64,000 nucleotides of DNA from Zychaea mexicana. Its lineage: Eukaryota > Mucoromycota > Mucoromycetes > Mucorales > Lichtheimiaceae. The translations under genes were made by a program, and so were the position numbers. Position 1 is the first letter of the stretch. Each line of letters begins with the position of its first letter. The stretch lies in NCBI RefSeq assembly GCF_025766255.1, contig NW_026516823.1, forward strand, positions 22,118 to 86,117, given 5' to 3'. Of the stretch, positions 49,351 to 60,482 are shown in pieces. The notes beneath the pieces are model-generated. The model saw nothing but the letters and a program-made list of their open reading frames with translations, made no database searches and was not told where the DNA came from.

Positions 49351-52085
49351 AAATCCAATTACTACCTTTACTTCAACCACCCCATTCCCAGAACTTGCAT
49401 CCTTTGCTGTCAAGACGAACGTTGCACTCAGTCACTGCGGTGACGGATCAAGCAACCACAGTTGGTAACCTTTCTTTGCTCCTTTATCTCTTAATTTGTA
49501 CGCTAGCAGTCTGCCAATGCCTCGTTACGCGTGACTGATTTCCCCCCTCTCGATATTCAATAAAATTTGAGGCCACCCACCTCTCTATTTCTCGGGGATA
49601 AAAAAAAAATCTATTTGCATACAAACAAAGCTGTTATTATTGTCGCACGATTTGAAAATCTTGGATCTTTCATCATGTGCTGGCGTATGCCGTGCACGGA
49701 TCCTCCTTTAGATCATGCAAAGCCATTTCACCAATGCTGTACTTTGATCTCCTGCTGTATACAGCAGTATATTGCTACATGAAAGACACGATGACGACAG
49801 GTACGTTTTTTCGGGTATAGGAGCCGCAAGAAGACTTTCCACAATACTGCTCGATAACTGACTTTTATTCTTAGTCACTGCAAAGTCAATGGACGGCGGC
49901 TATGTAGAACACCAAAAAAAAGCCATTGGGCATCCATAGAATTAATTATCCATGCTATTGCCAAGACGATGTGATGATGGACCATTATAACACAGCTAAT
50001 ATTAATGGATCATCAGAGAACAATTAGCCTCTTCCAACTTGGAACGTTTTGCAACCGAATCGTTAAAAAACAAATGCACCTCAGCTCGGTCGGCTCTTAT
50101 TATTCATGTGCCATGCAAAACGTACCAGTATCATGAGGAGAAAGCATAAGAGTGTTAACTTGGATATTAAAGAAACAAGATTGAATCGTGACTCCAAAGC
50201 TGGGCATACACTAAATTAAACAAGGATTACTTTCCCACGGGGTGGGACAGATCAATACACCCCACCCATCACAGTATTTTAAGGTTTGCGGCTGATGGAA
50301 TATAAATTTTATGCTAAAGGCTGGAAGGAATCGAATTCTTTGTGCAATAAAAGCCACAGTTAGCAAGCGCTTCCCGATGTAAAAGTTTCTCCATCTCTCG
50401 CTAATTTTAATATCGAGCCAAACGAGACGCAAACGTTGACCTAGGATTACATATCGAAAGATTGAAAGGAGAGATGAGAGACCACATTTAATTGTTACAA
50501 TCACTTAACAGAAGAAGTAAAGGTATCAAGCTTTTTTCGTGAGGACGACAAATCAAGAAACGGATAAACCTTAACCCACTCTTTTTCTTACCCCACACAA
50601 GAACAGCAGCCTCACTGTAATAACACAAGAAGATCATCCTCCGCCCGCCTAAATTTCCATTGCTGTGTGCGATCCAACATCATTAACTCCTACCACTAGC
50701 AAAGTGCTTTCATTTTTTTTGATGACACATTGGATATGACATGATGTAATTAAATTACCGGAATACGTGATTTGGCTCCGCGATTTAAACACGTCCTTAT
50801 TACCATTCTTTTTTCAAGAGGATCCCTTCCGCGGATGGTTATTAATGGCATCTACAATGGTTCTCCGCACAAGTATGTAATGCACATTACATTTCATACA
50901 TTTCATATCGAGCCCAAACTCGTGGTTGTTTCTTTCTCTCCAAGTCTGTCAATTTAAGGTTTGCAGTTAGCCCTAGAGATGATCCGAGTGGTGCTCGTGT
51001 GTATAGCAAATAAAGAAAACGACTTGTTTCTCAGTCCTTTGGTTTTTACACGAGCTGCTGTATATATTGTCTTTTTTTGAATGATTTAGCGCACGGTGTT
51101 TAACCTTGTTTTGAGGGGAGGGGGAACCGATTAAAGACCCAGCCCACACACATTTTTTCATCATCACACAACAGCAACAGCAGCAGCGTTTTTAAAAAAA
51201 ACTTTTTTTGCGGGGTAAAGCGCCTGCAGAGAGAAGCGGACTTTTTTTTACCACCCTCTCTATGATTTCGGTTCTTTGGTGAAACTTGCATGAGTCATCT
51301 TCAATAATGATACAAAAAAATTAGTGTACAAGGTTACCAGGGCAGCGACCGGTTGTTAAGCAAAGTAACCATGCAAATTGTTGCATGGCAACACCAAAAG
51401 GATCTGTGAAGATCTTAAAAGATTCTTTGCTAGCTAGTATAAGAACAACAGCATAAAAAAAGTGTGGAGAAGAAACGACCTAGAGAAGTTTCAAGACAGG
51501 TCGCTCGCTCTCCGACGGGCAGAGTCGGGTGTAGAAGTCCCGGAATGCCCCATTACGTGTCTCGCCTTAACCAATAACCCGAACTATGTAATAAGCAGCA
51601 GCCAAAAAGTAGGGACTCAAAGGGGCCCATCCTTTCTGCTGGTATCTCTTTCTTAGGCGGCCAAAAGAGGGTGGGGGGTGGAGGGCGAATTGCAACCCAC
51701 CCCCCAAGTTGAGACGAGAAACTTTTAGGCGTAAAAGTTGGTGGAGAGGCACCTGTTGGGGGGTAGGAGGGCCAACACCATCCGCGGAGTTCGCCACTAA
51801 CGGTGCTTTTGTAATAAAAACCATGGCCCAGAACGAGCATATAATCTCTTCTTCTTCTTCTGCTTTCTCTTCTTGCATTTATTCTTTCTTCTTCTCGTCT
51901 ACTTGATCGTAAAAGAGTTCAATGCATTGACCATTGCTTTTCCGATTTTTTCAACCAAAACCAAACGGAAACCCCTCCTCACCCCACAATAAAAACAAAA
52001 ACACAACCCATCTCTTCTCAAATATCGCGCACGCGCCATAATCTTCCAACACTACTTACTCCCCCCAAACGCACAAAAAATCCAT
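49351..52085. other. Long intergenic region, no gene recognised
   Basis: Low-complexity and AT-rich DNA, with hairpins such as the one near 51380-51395 (CATGCAAATTGTTGCATG). The last 200 bp are C- and A-rich and are probably the leader of the bHLH gene. ORFs here have random composition. Confidence 0.45.
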
Positions 52086-53992
52086 ATGGACTACGAAACT
52101 ATCGTCATTCCTCACAAAGCCGAAAGCGTCACTAGCACCACTAGCTCGACAGATCAACCACCTTCTTTATACTCTGGGTCGAGTATATGCGACGCTGACT
52201 CACCCATGATGCAGGAACCAGGTCCGTTTGAAGGTAAAAAAAAGAGCACGATTCATTTCAATTATGTGCATAAGCGCAAAGGATAAATGACTCATTCCCC
52301 TTCGCGTCTCGTGTGCTCCTCGTTTTAAATATAGATTTTCCGGCGATTCAGATCCCCCATGATGATGATCAAAAGGCGTATTTTGTCGACGACTATCGCA
52401 AGGTAAAGAACGATCCCAATTCATGCGAAAAAATTAAGAGATAACGGATGCTCTTACTCTTCCCCCCGATCTTCTATCCCCATGATCTAACACAAGCGCA
52501 CACTCATTTTTTGTAGAACTCGATGATTTCACAATGCAACCATGTGACGATACCCGCTTCGCCTGGACCCGTGTACAATCCACAGCCACTGTTGACAAAG
52601 AAACGCCGTGCATCATCCACTGCATCTTCCGCGGAAGCAGGCGACGATCTTGAGAGGGAAGAGAAACGGTTCAAGGCTACTGTTACTACTACTCCGAGTC
52701 TTATCATCCCTACCACCACTACCTCCACCAGCGCTTCCACCACGACGGATTCAACCTCGCCTTCGGCCATTGTTCCTCCCAATCGCGAGCTCTTGACCGA
52801 GGAAGAAAAGCGTGCCAACCATATTGCCTCGGAGCAAAAGCGACGCAACACCATTCGCAACGGCTTCAAGGAAATGACCGAACTCATTCCTACGCTCAAG
52901 AACATTAACAACTCCAAATCGACAATCCTGTTCAAGGCGGTTGAGTACATTCGACATCTTGAGAAACGCAACCGGAATATGCGTGAGAAGATTAGTGCCC
53001 TGCATATGCGTGTCGAGGTCAAGCGTAGCATGGGAACGTTGAACACGAGTAATAATAATAACAACAATACCAACAACAATGAGGTACAATGGCCCGCGCC
53101 ATCAAATACTTCGGGTGCCGGTGTTACGAGCAGTACAACTACTGCCGGCGTCATGGGACGTCGCAGCACTTTTTCAATGGCTCATTCATCTTCTTCACAT
53201 CACACTGCCGGCAGTGCTCAGCAACCACGACGCGCCAGCAACGATGCCATGGCTGCCGCTCTGATGGCTCACAAGAGTCAGCAACAGAAGCAATTGGAAT
53301 TGTTGCAGGAGCAGCTACGGATACAACAGGAACTTTTGGCGAAGCACAACATTCCGTCCATGTCAATTCCATCTTCATCCGAGTCATCCAACGCACCACC
53401 GTGCTCGCTCTATCAGCGTCTGCAATCAGAGAAGAAGGCGTCTTTGTCGTCGTTTTTGCGTCGCTACGACTCCATCTCGATTCCCTCGTCTTCCGAAGAA
53501 CACCAGCATATTCAGCATAACAACCAAAACAGCATACACAATCATCATCTGCATCATCATCATCATCATCATCATCATCAACAACATCATCATTTTCCAT
53601 CTACTGTAAATAATGGCATCATCCCCTCTACTACTGCTACTCGTTCTTCATCACCTACTACTACAGCCACTGTCACTACGCCAACAACAACTACTTCCCC
53701 TACTTCTCCTACTTCTTCTATCCATTGTTCTTCTACATCTTATACCCCAGCTTTGGTGATGCCTGCAAGCTTAGCCGACTGGGATACAACCCCTACTTCT
53801 CCTTCTACTACTATCACTACTACCACCACTGCTACCATTAATAGTACCACTAGTGCCACTTCCACTTCCTGTCCGAATCCTTCCGATACTGCCCCAAGCT
53901 TTAATATCCCAGCCGATGATGAATTTCATGCTCATCAAGATAACAATGCTTTGTTAAGTCGCTCAAAACTCGAACAACTACGCAAACAATAA
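52086..53992 (+). CDS. bHLH transcription factor
   Basis: Basic helix-loop-helix regulator of 563 aa from three exons (52086-52233, 52335-52402, 52517-53992), phase kept. The start is the first ATG after a purine-free leader (MDYETIVIPHKAES). Around residue 165 lies the DNA-binding basic part EEKRANHIASEQKRRNTIRN with the Glu of the E-box-binding pattern, then helix 1 (GFKEMTELIPTLKNINNS), a lysine-bearing loop and helix 2 (STILFKAVEYIRHLEKRNRN) running into a leucine-zipper-like coil. This arrangement resembles MLX/Ino4-type factors that bind CANNTG as dimers. The rest is disordered: Thr/Ser-rich, a Gln coil (KQLELLQEQLRIQQELLAKH), a poly-His run and a Ser/Thr/Pro-rich tail. Target genes cannot be read from the sequence. 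Confidence 0.9.
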
Positions 53993-56900
53993 ATGTTTTT
54001 TTATTTATGCCCCTTCTCTTCATCCATTTAAAAAAAAGACTTGTGCCAATTGAAGACATGTAATGTTGTCCCGGGCCCCTCTCCTATACTGTTTTTGCTT
54101 CCATCGTGCAGTAATAGCATGCCCGAAACTGGATCGGATCCATGCGTATAACAGTACGTATGACAGCTGCTCATTTGGGTGGTTTGTCCACTTTACAATG
54201 GAGCCCGGCCCCTTTTCCCCTCTTCTTCTTCTTCCTTCTCCTCCTTATAGCGAATCACATGAGCTATGTGATACAGGTAATGTTTCCTTCATCTGCTAAG
54301 TACATACTGCTTGTCAGATGTGTGCAGTTGGGAAAGAGAGAAGGCCGAGCGCAACTGTTGAGGTACCCGCCCACAAAACAATACACTATATAAACAAGAT
54401 TCCATCTTTAGAAAACTCATAACTTTGTCATCTCAAGAGGATGTTGGGAGCACACAGTGTGTGATAGAGAGAGAGAGAGTGCGTGCGTGCGTGTGTGTGT
54501 GTGTATGCCTGCTGCTGCTGCTCATGCAATGTGCATCTGCAAACCATTCGAAACTCATATGTACTACAAGGACGCTTCGTATCTTTATGGAAATAGAGAC
54601 CCCGCGGTTGGCTCTTTTTGAGAGAGAGAGAGAGAGAGAAACCTTATTGAATGGCTATGACTCTATGATACTTGATAGTCATAACTTCTGGAAAGGAAAT
54701 GATCGTGCTCTTTACGGAAATGAGAGATACTCGAAAAGAGCAAATAAAAAGATAAGGCGCCAAGAACATACACACGCACAAGCATACTATAACAGCCAGC
54801 AGCATGATTGAGAGGGGGGAGGGAGTGAGGTTTCTCTTTTTTGGGGGGTAGGAGTTTCCTGATGACTAAAAGGTTCAGCCGCACTAACATACAGTATCAT
54901 TATCGTTAAGACTCTTGTAACACATTATGACGTGAGATATGTATGCTCCTTTTCTTCTTCCTTCCTGTCTCTTCTCTCGTACCTGTGCGTTACTCTTTAT
55001 CGGCTGTCGGGGATTCTTGTAAATTTCGCTTTTGTAAGCGAATTAGATAGAAATTAATCATCCGCATCAGATTGGTTTATCCGACCAAACGTTTATGCAT
55101 TATCGCTTGGGATTACCCGGCGACAACTACTATTTTTCAACCACCATCATTGATGTCAAGAATAACTCTGGAGCCATGCATAATAAGCACACAAATACAT
55201 AACCCCTCCTTCTTCTTGTGGCGTCCTGTTCAAGTAGAACACTCCCAGTTTGCGTATATTGATGATCTCGTTCGTGGCAGTCTTTTGATTTCGATGATCG
55301 TCCAATTGCATTGAAGAATGCGCGATTTTTGGATTTATGCTGCAAAGGTGGGATCGATTAGAGTGATCTAGTACTAGTTAACACATGATAAACTTCAGCA
55401 ACAAGATAACACTACAGAAGTATAAGCAGGTGCAGATGATAAGTGGTTAGTAAAGCTTCAATACTATAATGTAAACAAGCAAGTGTCTACTAACTAGCTC
55501 ATTATCGTTCCGATCTGTAAAGATGATATACTGATGCTATCATTTCTTTTTGTCGTCAAATTGCGTAGTTATTCTCATAGTGATTATGTAGTACCTAAAT
55601 CATACTTGCGAAAATTACTACATGGCAGTATGGGGCGATACAATTATTTAAAGGGGTCTCCGTTTTAGCAGCAGTGTGTAGCGGCACCAGCAAAAAGTTG
55701 GATCGAAACTTGGGAACGGCGTCCTGACAATGGATTTAGTGTGACGTTCGCGGCTGTCAGGGCCCTCAATTCGACTTTGTGTGTGCTTCCGCTAGTTTCG
55801 AACCTTAAATGTAAGGATGATGATGATTGGATGGAGACGTGGGAAAGCAATTTTTTTATTTTTTTCGATTCCGGCCCCACATTTTTTTCTTTCACATCCA
55901 AAGTGTGTCCAAAGCGTTGGAGCGAGAGTTTAGAAGAAGAGAAGCTGCGTTGTCTGAGCCATGTAAAATCCCATTCTTAAAAGCAGGATTCAACTTTAAG
56001 AAATATGAAACAGATTGAACTCTCGTTATATGCCCCAAAGTTGCTCTTGCTGAAACAACAACCCGGTAAATCCCCACACTCAACAAAAATGTCGAGAAAA
56101 TATACATCGAGTAAACATAGGTAATACAGAACTGCTTGAAAACGAAATTATACTAAGCGGGTGCACATGTAGACCAGTTGTCTTTACATAATATATCGGC
56201 TATAGACAGACAAAATATACACACATAAATGATTCTAGGGTTGGGGTACAGCACAAAGAGGGATAAAATGATGTTGCTTATAGTGGCTAGCTATCCCGAA
56301 ACGTAAGATGGTCTTTTGCTGCCTTTGAAGGCGTAGTAAGCTTCTAAAACATTACTGTATAAAGATAACTTTTTCCGATTTCAGATCCCAGGTAGAAGAT
56401 TGTATATAAGGTCGACGGCTGGTACAACTAGCAAAGGTGATGGATGTATCAATGAGTGTGATGTTATGGTGACCAAGGTAAAAATCAGCAGTAAAGTACA
56501 AATGCACTCATAGCGTCCATAGATAGCTCTTCTCTCCCTCTTCTTACATCTTCACTTCTTTACTTCGTTACCTCTCCTCCCCAAATATCTTAATCCGTCT
56601 TGATGACTTTTTCCCTCTCTAGATGGTTTTTTTTAAAGTTAAAGCACCACCTCCTACTATGTGTTCTTTTTTCTTTCTTCTCAATCAACGCACCGCAAGG
56701 AAGCGACAAGAATGCTATAAGCGTACTGTCATTAGCCTTCCAATGACACATGACGAAGAAGGCCGACGTCTGAATGTGACCCTCTCATTTTGTATTTCGC
56801 AGCCTTGAACGAAGTGACGAAAGCTCGACGGTCGAGCTGTTTCTTCTGCGACATAACGTGTGCAGCCTTGTCAATTTATTTTAGTATGTAGTTCTCCTCG

Positions 56901-57767
56901 TTGTCCCTATTCTTGCTACTTTGAACCATAATATCACAAACTCCTTGACTTTTTGTTAGCTTAAGAATTTGAAGGACGCCTGCAGACATCAAGAGAAGGA
57001 TATCTGGAAATTGTGAATCTACGTGTAGGCCTTGATCGACAAGCATAGCAGCTCATTAAATAAGTTATGGATTGCCTTTCGTCGTTTTTTTTTGTCAAGT
57101 CATGTTGAAGCTCCTTTCGGGCATATATAACGGTTCTTTGAAGGCGTTGGACGCATTGGAAAAGAAGCAGACAAAAAAGAACCTTGCATTGGATTGCTGA
57201 AAACCCAAATCTTTTTCTTCAATACCTAGTAGCTTTCCTATGCTCACACTCGCACACATCTTTATTTACTCCGCTTTTCTCTTTCTCTCTCTCTATCTCT
57301 CTCTCTCTCTCTCTCTTGGCTTTTGCTCTCTACGTCTCTCTCTCTCTCCATCATCTATATGTTTCTTCGTTACCACTCTGCCTCTTCTGTTTCTGCTAAT
57401 TCTCTGTTGTGTATCTTTGTTCATTCTGTCTCTCTCTCTTTCGCTCTCTCTCTCTTCTTTTACTATCCCAGCTCACTTACACAACGCACACATACACATT
57501 ACATTTCTTAACGTTATTTCACATGCGTTTGCATCATATCTTTTGAACTTTTCCCTCACCCTCACCTCTTTTACATATTATAGATTTCTTTTCACCTTCA
57601 ATTTTATTACAATAAGAAAAACACGCGAGAAACACTGGCGTTTAACTGTTTGCTCTCTATTGTACTTATATATGTTTTAAGGATCGTGTATATTTCTAAC
57701 ATTTAGTTAGTGTACCATTTTAATAGCGATTTTCGCGGTCATCACGTAGAAAGATGTACAAATTGAT
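53993..57767. other. Long intergenic region with microsatellites
   Basis: No gene accepted in 3.8 kb. It contains GA and GT microsatellites (54467-54505 and 54621-54638) and a CT-rich tract (57275-57460). A TATATAA-like box lies near 57125. Two short protein-like stretches (55680-55800 and 56690-57015, plus strand) were too weak to annotate. Confidence 0.4.
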
Positions 57768-57887
57768 TCAGTAAACGAAATGGTGAAGGTAGTTTTCAAG
57801 AGCAACCCCTTCAACAAGATTAGCTTCCGCTCGTTGTAATGCAGTATGGACTGCTTTCTTTACGCTGGTGGACTTCGAGTGACTTAT
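57768..57887 (-). pseudogene. Short coding-looking remnant, unknown
   Basis: A 39-codon stretch ending in TGA (57768-57770) reads ISHSKSTSVKKAVHTALQRA then EANLVEGVALENYLHHFVY, which looks like an amphipathic helical protein end rather than random sequence. A stop lies directly upstream in frame and no good acceptor is seen, so it is either a last exon or a relic. No family is recognised. Confidence 0.25.
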
Positions 57888-57989
57888 TTATTCCCTTTGA
57901 GCAAGATAATTGGCTCAAAAATTGACCAAGTCCCGTTGGGTTTCAATTCCCAGGGACCTCGCTGGACGCAGTGGGACTTTGAGGTTTTA

Positions 57990-58260
57990 TAAAAAAAACT
58001 GTAAGCGAAATAATGATGTCGTTGACCAAATGAGGGAGGGGCCGTTGCCCAAGTGACGATGCCGTTGACGAAATAAATTGCTGCAAGCAAATTAGTAACG
58101 CCGTTAGTGAAAAAGAGAGCCATTGACCAAGTGAAAATGCCGTTAGCGGAAAAAGGGGCCATTAGCGAAATAAAATGCTGTTGGCCCAAATCAAAACGCC
58201 GTTGGCCAAATGGAAAATCTCATTGGCGAAAAAGAAGCCCGCCGAACGAAATGGTAGGTG
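57990..58260. repeat. Degenerate tandem repeat, unit about 18-22 bp
   Basis: Roughly ten diverged copies of a unit like GCCGTTGGCCAAATGAAAA (variants GTCGTTGACCAAATGAGG, GCCGTTAGCGGAAAAAGG, GCCATTGACCAAGTGAAA). Variation is mostly substitutions at GTT/ATT and GGC/GAC positions. Confidence 0.75.
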
Positions 58261-59220
58261 AGTCCTGGTCCCCGCTTGCAAAAAGTTGGACTCGCCCAAA
58301 AAATAAATTAATTGGGAAAATTTAGCGAGTAAAAGCTGGACTTGCTCCAGATGCTATATTATTGTCATTTTCTTTTTTTTTGTAAAAATTGGGGAACGAA
58401 TGGGACGAGAACCGATCATTCAACTAAACTCTCAGCTCCTCACTCCTACTTCGAAAAGTAGAACCACGATGCCAGCCTGGTGGAAACAGCGCAGTTGGAA
58501 CTCCACTGCTAGCTTTCACCGCATCCCATGCGTTGAGAGAAATTTTTTTGTAGCGAATGGGCGCAGTTTATGGGGCAACGTGCATATTGATGCGACTTGT
58601 GGGTTAATTTTCAGATTTCGCTTGCATCGCTTTAACCCAACAATAGAGGCGCTTCCTGTCATGGCTATTCGTTGACCTCTATTAAATCCCTCAACATCTT
58701 TATCGTCAATCATCACCCAACTGATCTACCTTTATGAATTTAAATGTAATCACTCGACTCGTTCCTTGTTCCTTTCTCATCATACGTATGTGATAGTGGT
58801 GGCTACATACTACTGTGTAGAAGAAAGAGATGTCTGTTGTAATTACTGCATGGGTAGATGATATTCCTTGTCATATTGTACCATTTATATGGTTTCTAGC
58901 CACAACAGCATCTTGATTATTATTTTTTTCGTTGATCTATCACTGTTTATATCAATTATGCATGGATTTTATTTGCTGTTAGCCCATTGTTGTTGACGTA
59001 AGTGAGTGTGTATCTCTTTCCGTAAAGAGACCAGGCAAGGTTAGCTCTGATGGAAATGTGTCCTGAAAAACATTTAAAGAAACAACTGCTGCCCAAAATT
59101 GGCAATTGAAGGTGGCGCGTACGTACATCACTCTCACCCATTCTCTTTTTCCAACCTTTTTTTTTGCCAATTGCATAGAACGCAACCCACATTTACGTCT
59201 TCTGTCAACAAAGTTTTATT
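58261..59220. other. No gene recognised
   Basis: AT-rich DNA with random short frames. The last ~100 bp may be the leader of the TPR gene fragment. Confidence 0.45.
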
Positions 59221-59850
59221 ATGAATCCCGAAGAAACTTTTTAAAAAAGGCGTCGAATATCGCGAAACAGGCAATGAAGCCTTCAAAAAGGGCGATTATC
59301 CCGCAGGTGCACATCACGCAGTAACTTTAGTATTACGTTTATGCTCATTTACAATGACAAAACTATGTTGCTCCATTTCATTCCATTACCCTTTTTCTTT
59401 CTCGGGCGAAATAGCATTATCAGATTACTATCACGCACTTCTGCATTTGCGAACTGTCGGTGGTCTTCAGCCTGCAAACGATTTGAAAGAGAGACCGAAC
59501 GAGCAACTCGTCAAAATTTACAACAACCAGTGTGGTATGTACCTTTTACATACTTGTCCTTCAATACTCTATTTTTAAAAACACATGCAGACACACACAT
59601 ATAATATACACTGGCACATTCAATGTATACACAACCACTGACAACAATTTTGTAAATCATACAATAGCTGTTTTGGCAAAGCAGGAGAAATGGCCGCGCG
59701 TTTTGGATACAGCCACCAAGGTAAGATTGCAAACAACAAACAAACAAAAAGAGCAGAATGAGCGAGATATACAGATCAAGCACTTTGGATCAGATTATTG
59801 GACGTTATGATATGCTACACAGGCACGCGAAATCGATGCTGAAAACTTTA
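59221..59850 (+). pseudogene. TPR-repeat protein, 5' fragment
   Basis: Start of a tetratricopeptide protein, a helical scaffold for protein binding. The ATG at 59221 reads MNPEETF, then a one-base excess in the T5A6 run (59237-59247) puts the following KKGVEYRETGNEAFKKGDYP in another frame. Three further exons join in phase: ALSDYYHALLHLRTVGGLQP with NEQLVKIYNNQC, AVLAKQEKWPRVLDTATK, and AREIDAENFKV. The next helix expected of a TPR (about LYRRG) is replaced by unrelated sequence after 59850, where an opposite-strand gene begins. The fragment thus covers about two TPR units and looks truncated by rearrangement, with a frameshift near its start. Confidence 0.6.
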
Positions 59851-60063
59851 AAGTGGTCAATGCAGCAGCCATGACAAAGAGTACGAATAGCACGATCAGT
59901 AATACCATAGTATACCCCGTCCATCCATGTCCCACAGCAATCCGACGCTCCAAAATCTGGTTCATGTTTCTCAAATAAATCATGACCCCAACGCATATAC
60001 TCGCAAGCCCAAGTGCCACGAAAATGTACGACACAACCTGAACTTGGATCGATGCTAGATCGT
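59795..60063 (-). pseudogene. DUF202-like membrane protein, C-terminal fragment
   Basis: Minus-strand frame with two strong transmembrane helices (VVSYIFVALGLASICVGVMI and TGYTMVLLIVLFVLFVMAAA) joined by a basic loop (YLRNMNQILERRIAVG). This is the pattern of the C-terminal two-thirds of short fungal DUF202 proteins. The preceding exon with the family's SERTFLAYVRTSLA-type helix is not found between here and the KDZ element at 60.3 kb. The last 15 codons are antisense to the TPR exon, which suggests the true C-terminus was replaced at a junction near 59850. The family call is tentative. Confidence 0.45.
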
Positions 60064-60332
60064 CTGTTCCAAGGTAGAATTAGAGGGTGCGAATACTTTG
60101 GTTGGCAGGTCCAACAGCGTCATAAAGCCTTCACACCATTTACATATATATGAGCATGGGTGTCTCTCTGTGTTGTGCGAACTGTCTAACTAGAGTGTTG
60201 CTTCTCCACGACGAGTGTATAATCATGTGGGGGTTGTTGTGTGGAGAAGTAAATTGAATTGAATTTACCTATTAATACAAGTACCATGATCCTAGTAATA
60301 CTCCGGCCCCTGTCGCTAGTGTCGTTTTATAA

Positions 60333-60392
60333 CTTGCGGTTTCTAGACTATTTGGTCTAACCGCAAGAACCGCAAAAACCGCAAACTGCGGT
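60333..60392 (+). repeat. KDZ 5' subterminal repeats
   Basis: Three AACCGCAA-type units in a row (60359-60385) plus an inverted unit CTTGCGGTT (60333-60341) that pairs with AACCGCAAG (60359-60367). They lie 90-150 bp before the KDZ start. The decayed KDZ copy has related units at the same position. They are probable transposase-binding sites (inference). Confidence 0.7.
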
Positions 60393-60482
60393 AATTGAAT
60401 CGTGTGACCCAGACTTTGATATGTAGCAGTATTAACTCCCATAATACATGACTTCCCCTCCTTCTCCGTAGTTCCAATAAAC

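Noticed and set aside
50281..50400. tRNA-like sequence with a GAATTCGATTC word on the minus strand
   Set aside because: The T-arm does not form five good pairs and no matching acceptor stem or D-arm was found.
55680..55980. Plus-strand frame with two WxETWE words
   Set aside because: Protein-like for about 40 codons, but no family, no start and a T-rich low-complexity continuation.
56620..57015. Possible small CHCH protein (COA6-like): MVFFKVKAPPPT, KRQECYK, LKDACRHQEKDIWKL
   Set aside because: The pieces suggest a Cx9C assembly factor, but the central ARDAFF-type exon and the SWVxYF end are missing and splice sites are unconvincing. Worth a transcript check only.
57930..57965. B-box-like word (GGGTTTCAATTCCC) suggesting a tRNA
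   Set aside because: No A-box or acceptor stem at the right distance.
60272..60328. Minus-strand hydrophobic end (KTTLATGAGVLLGSWYLY) as a gene 3' end
   Set aside because: Too short, partly within KDZ end sequence, with no upstream exon.
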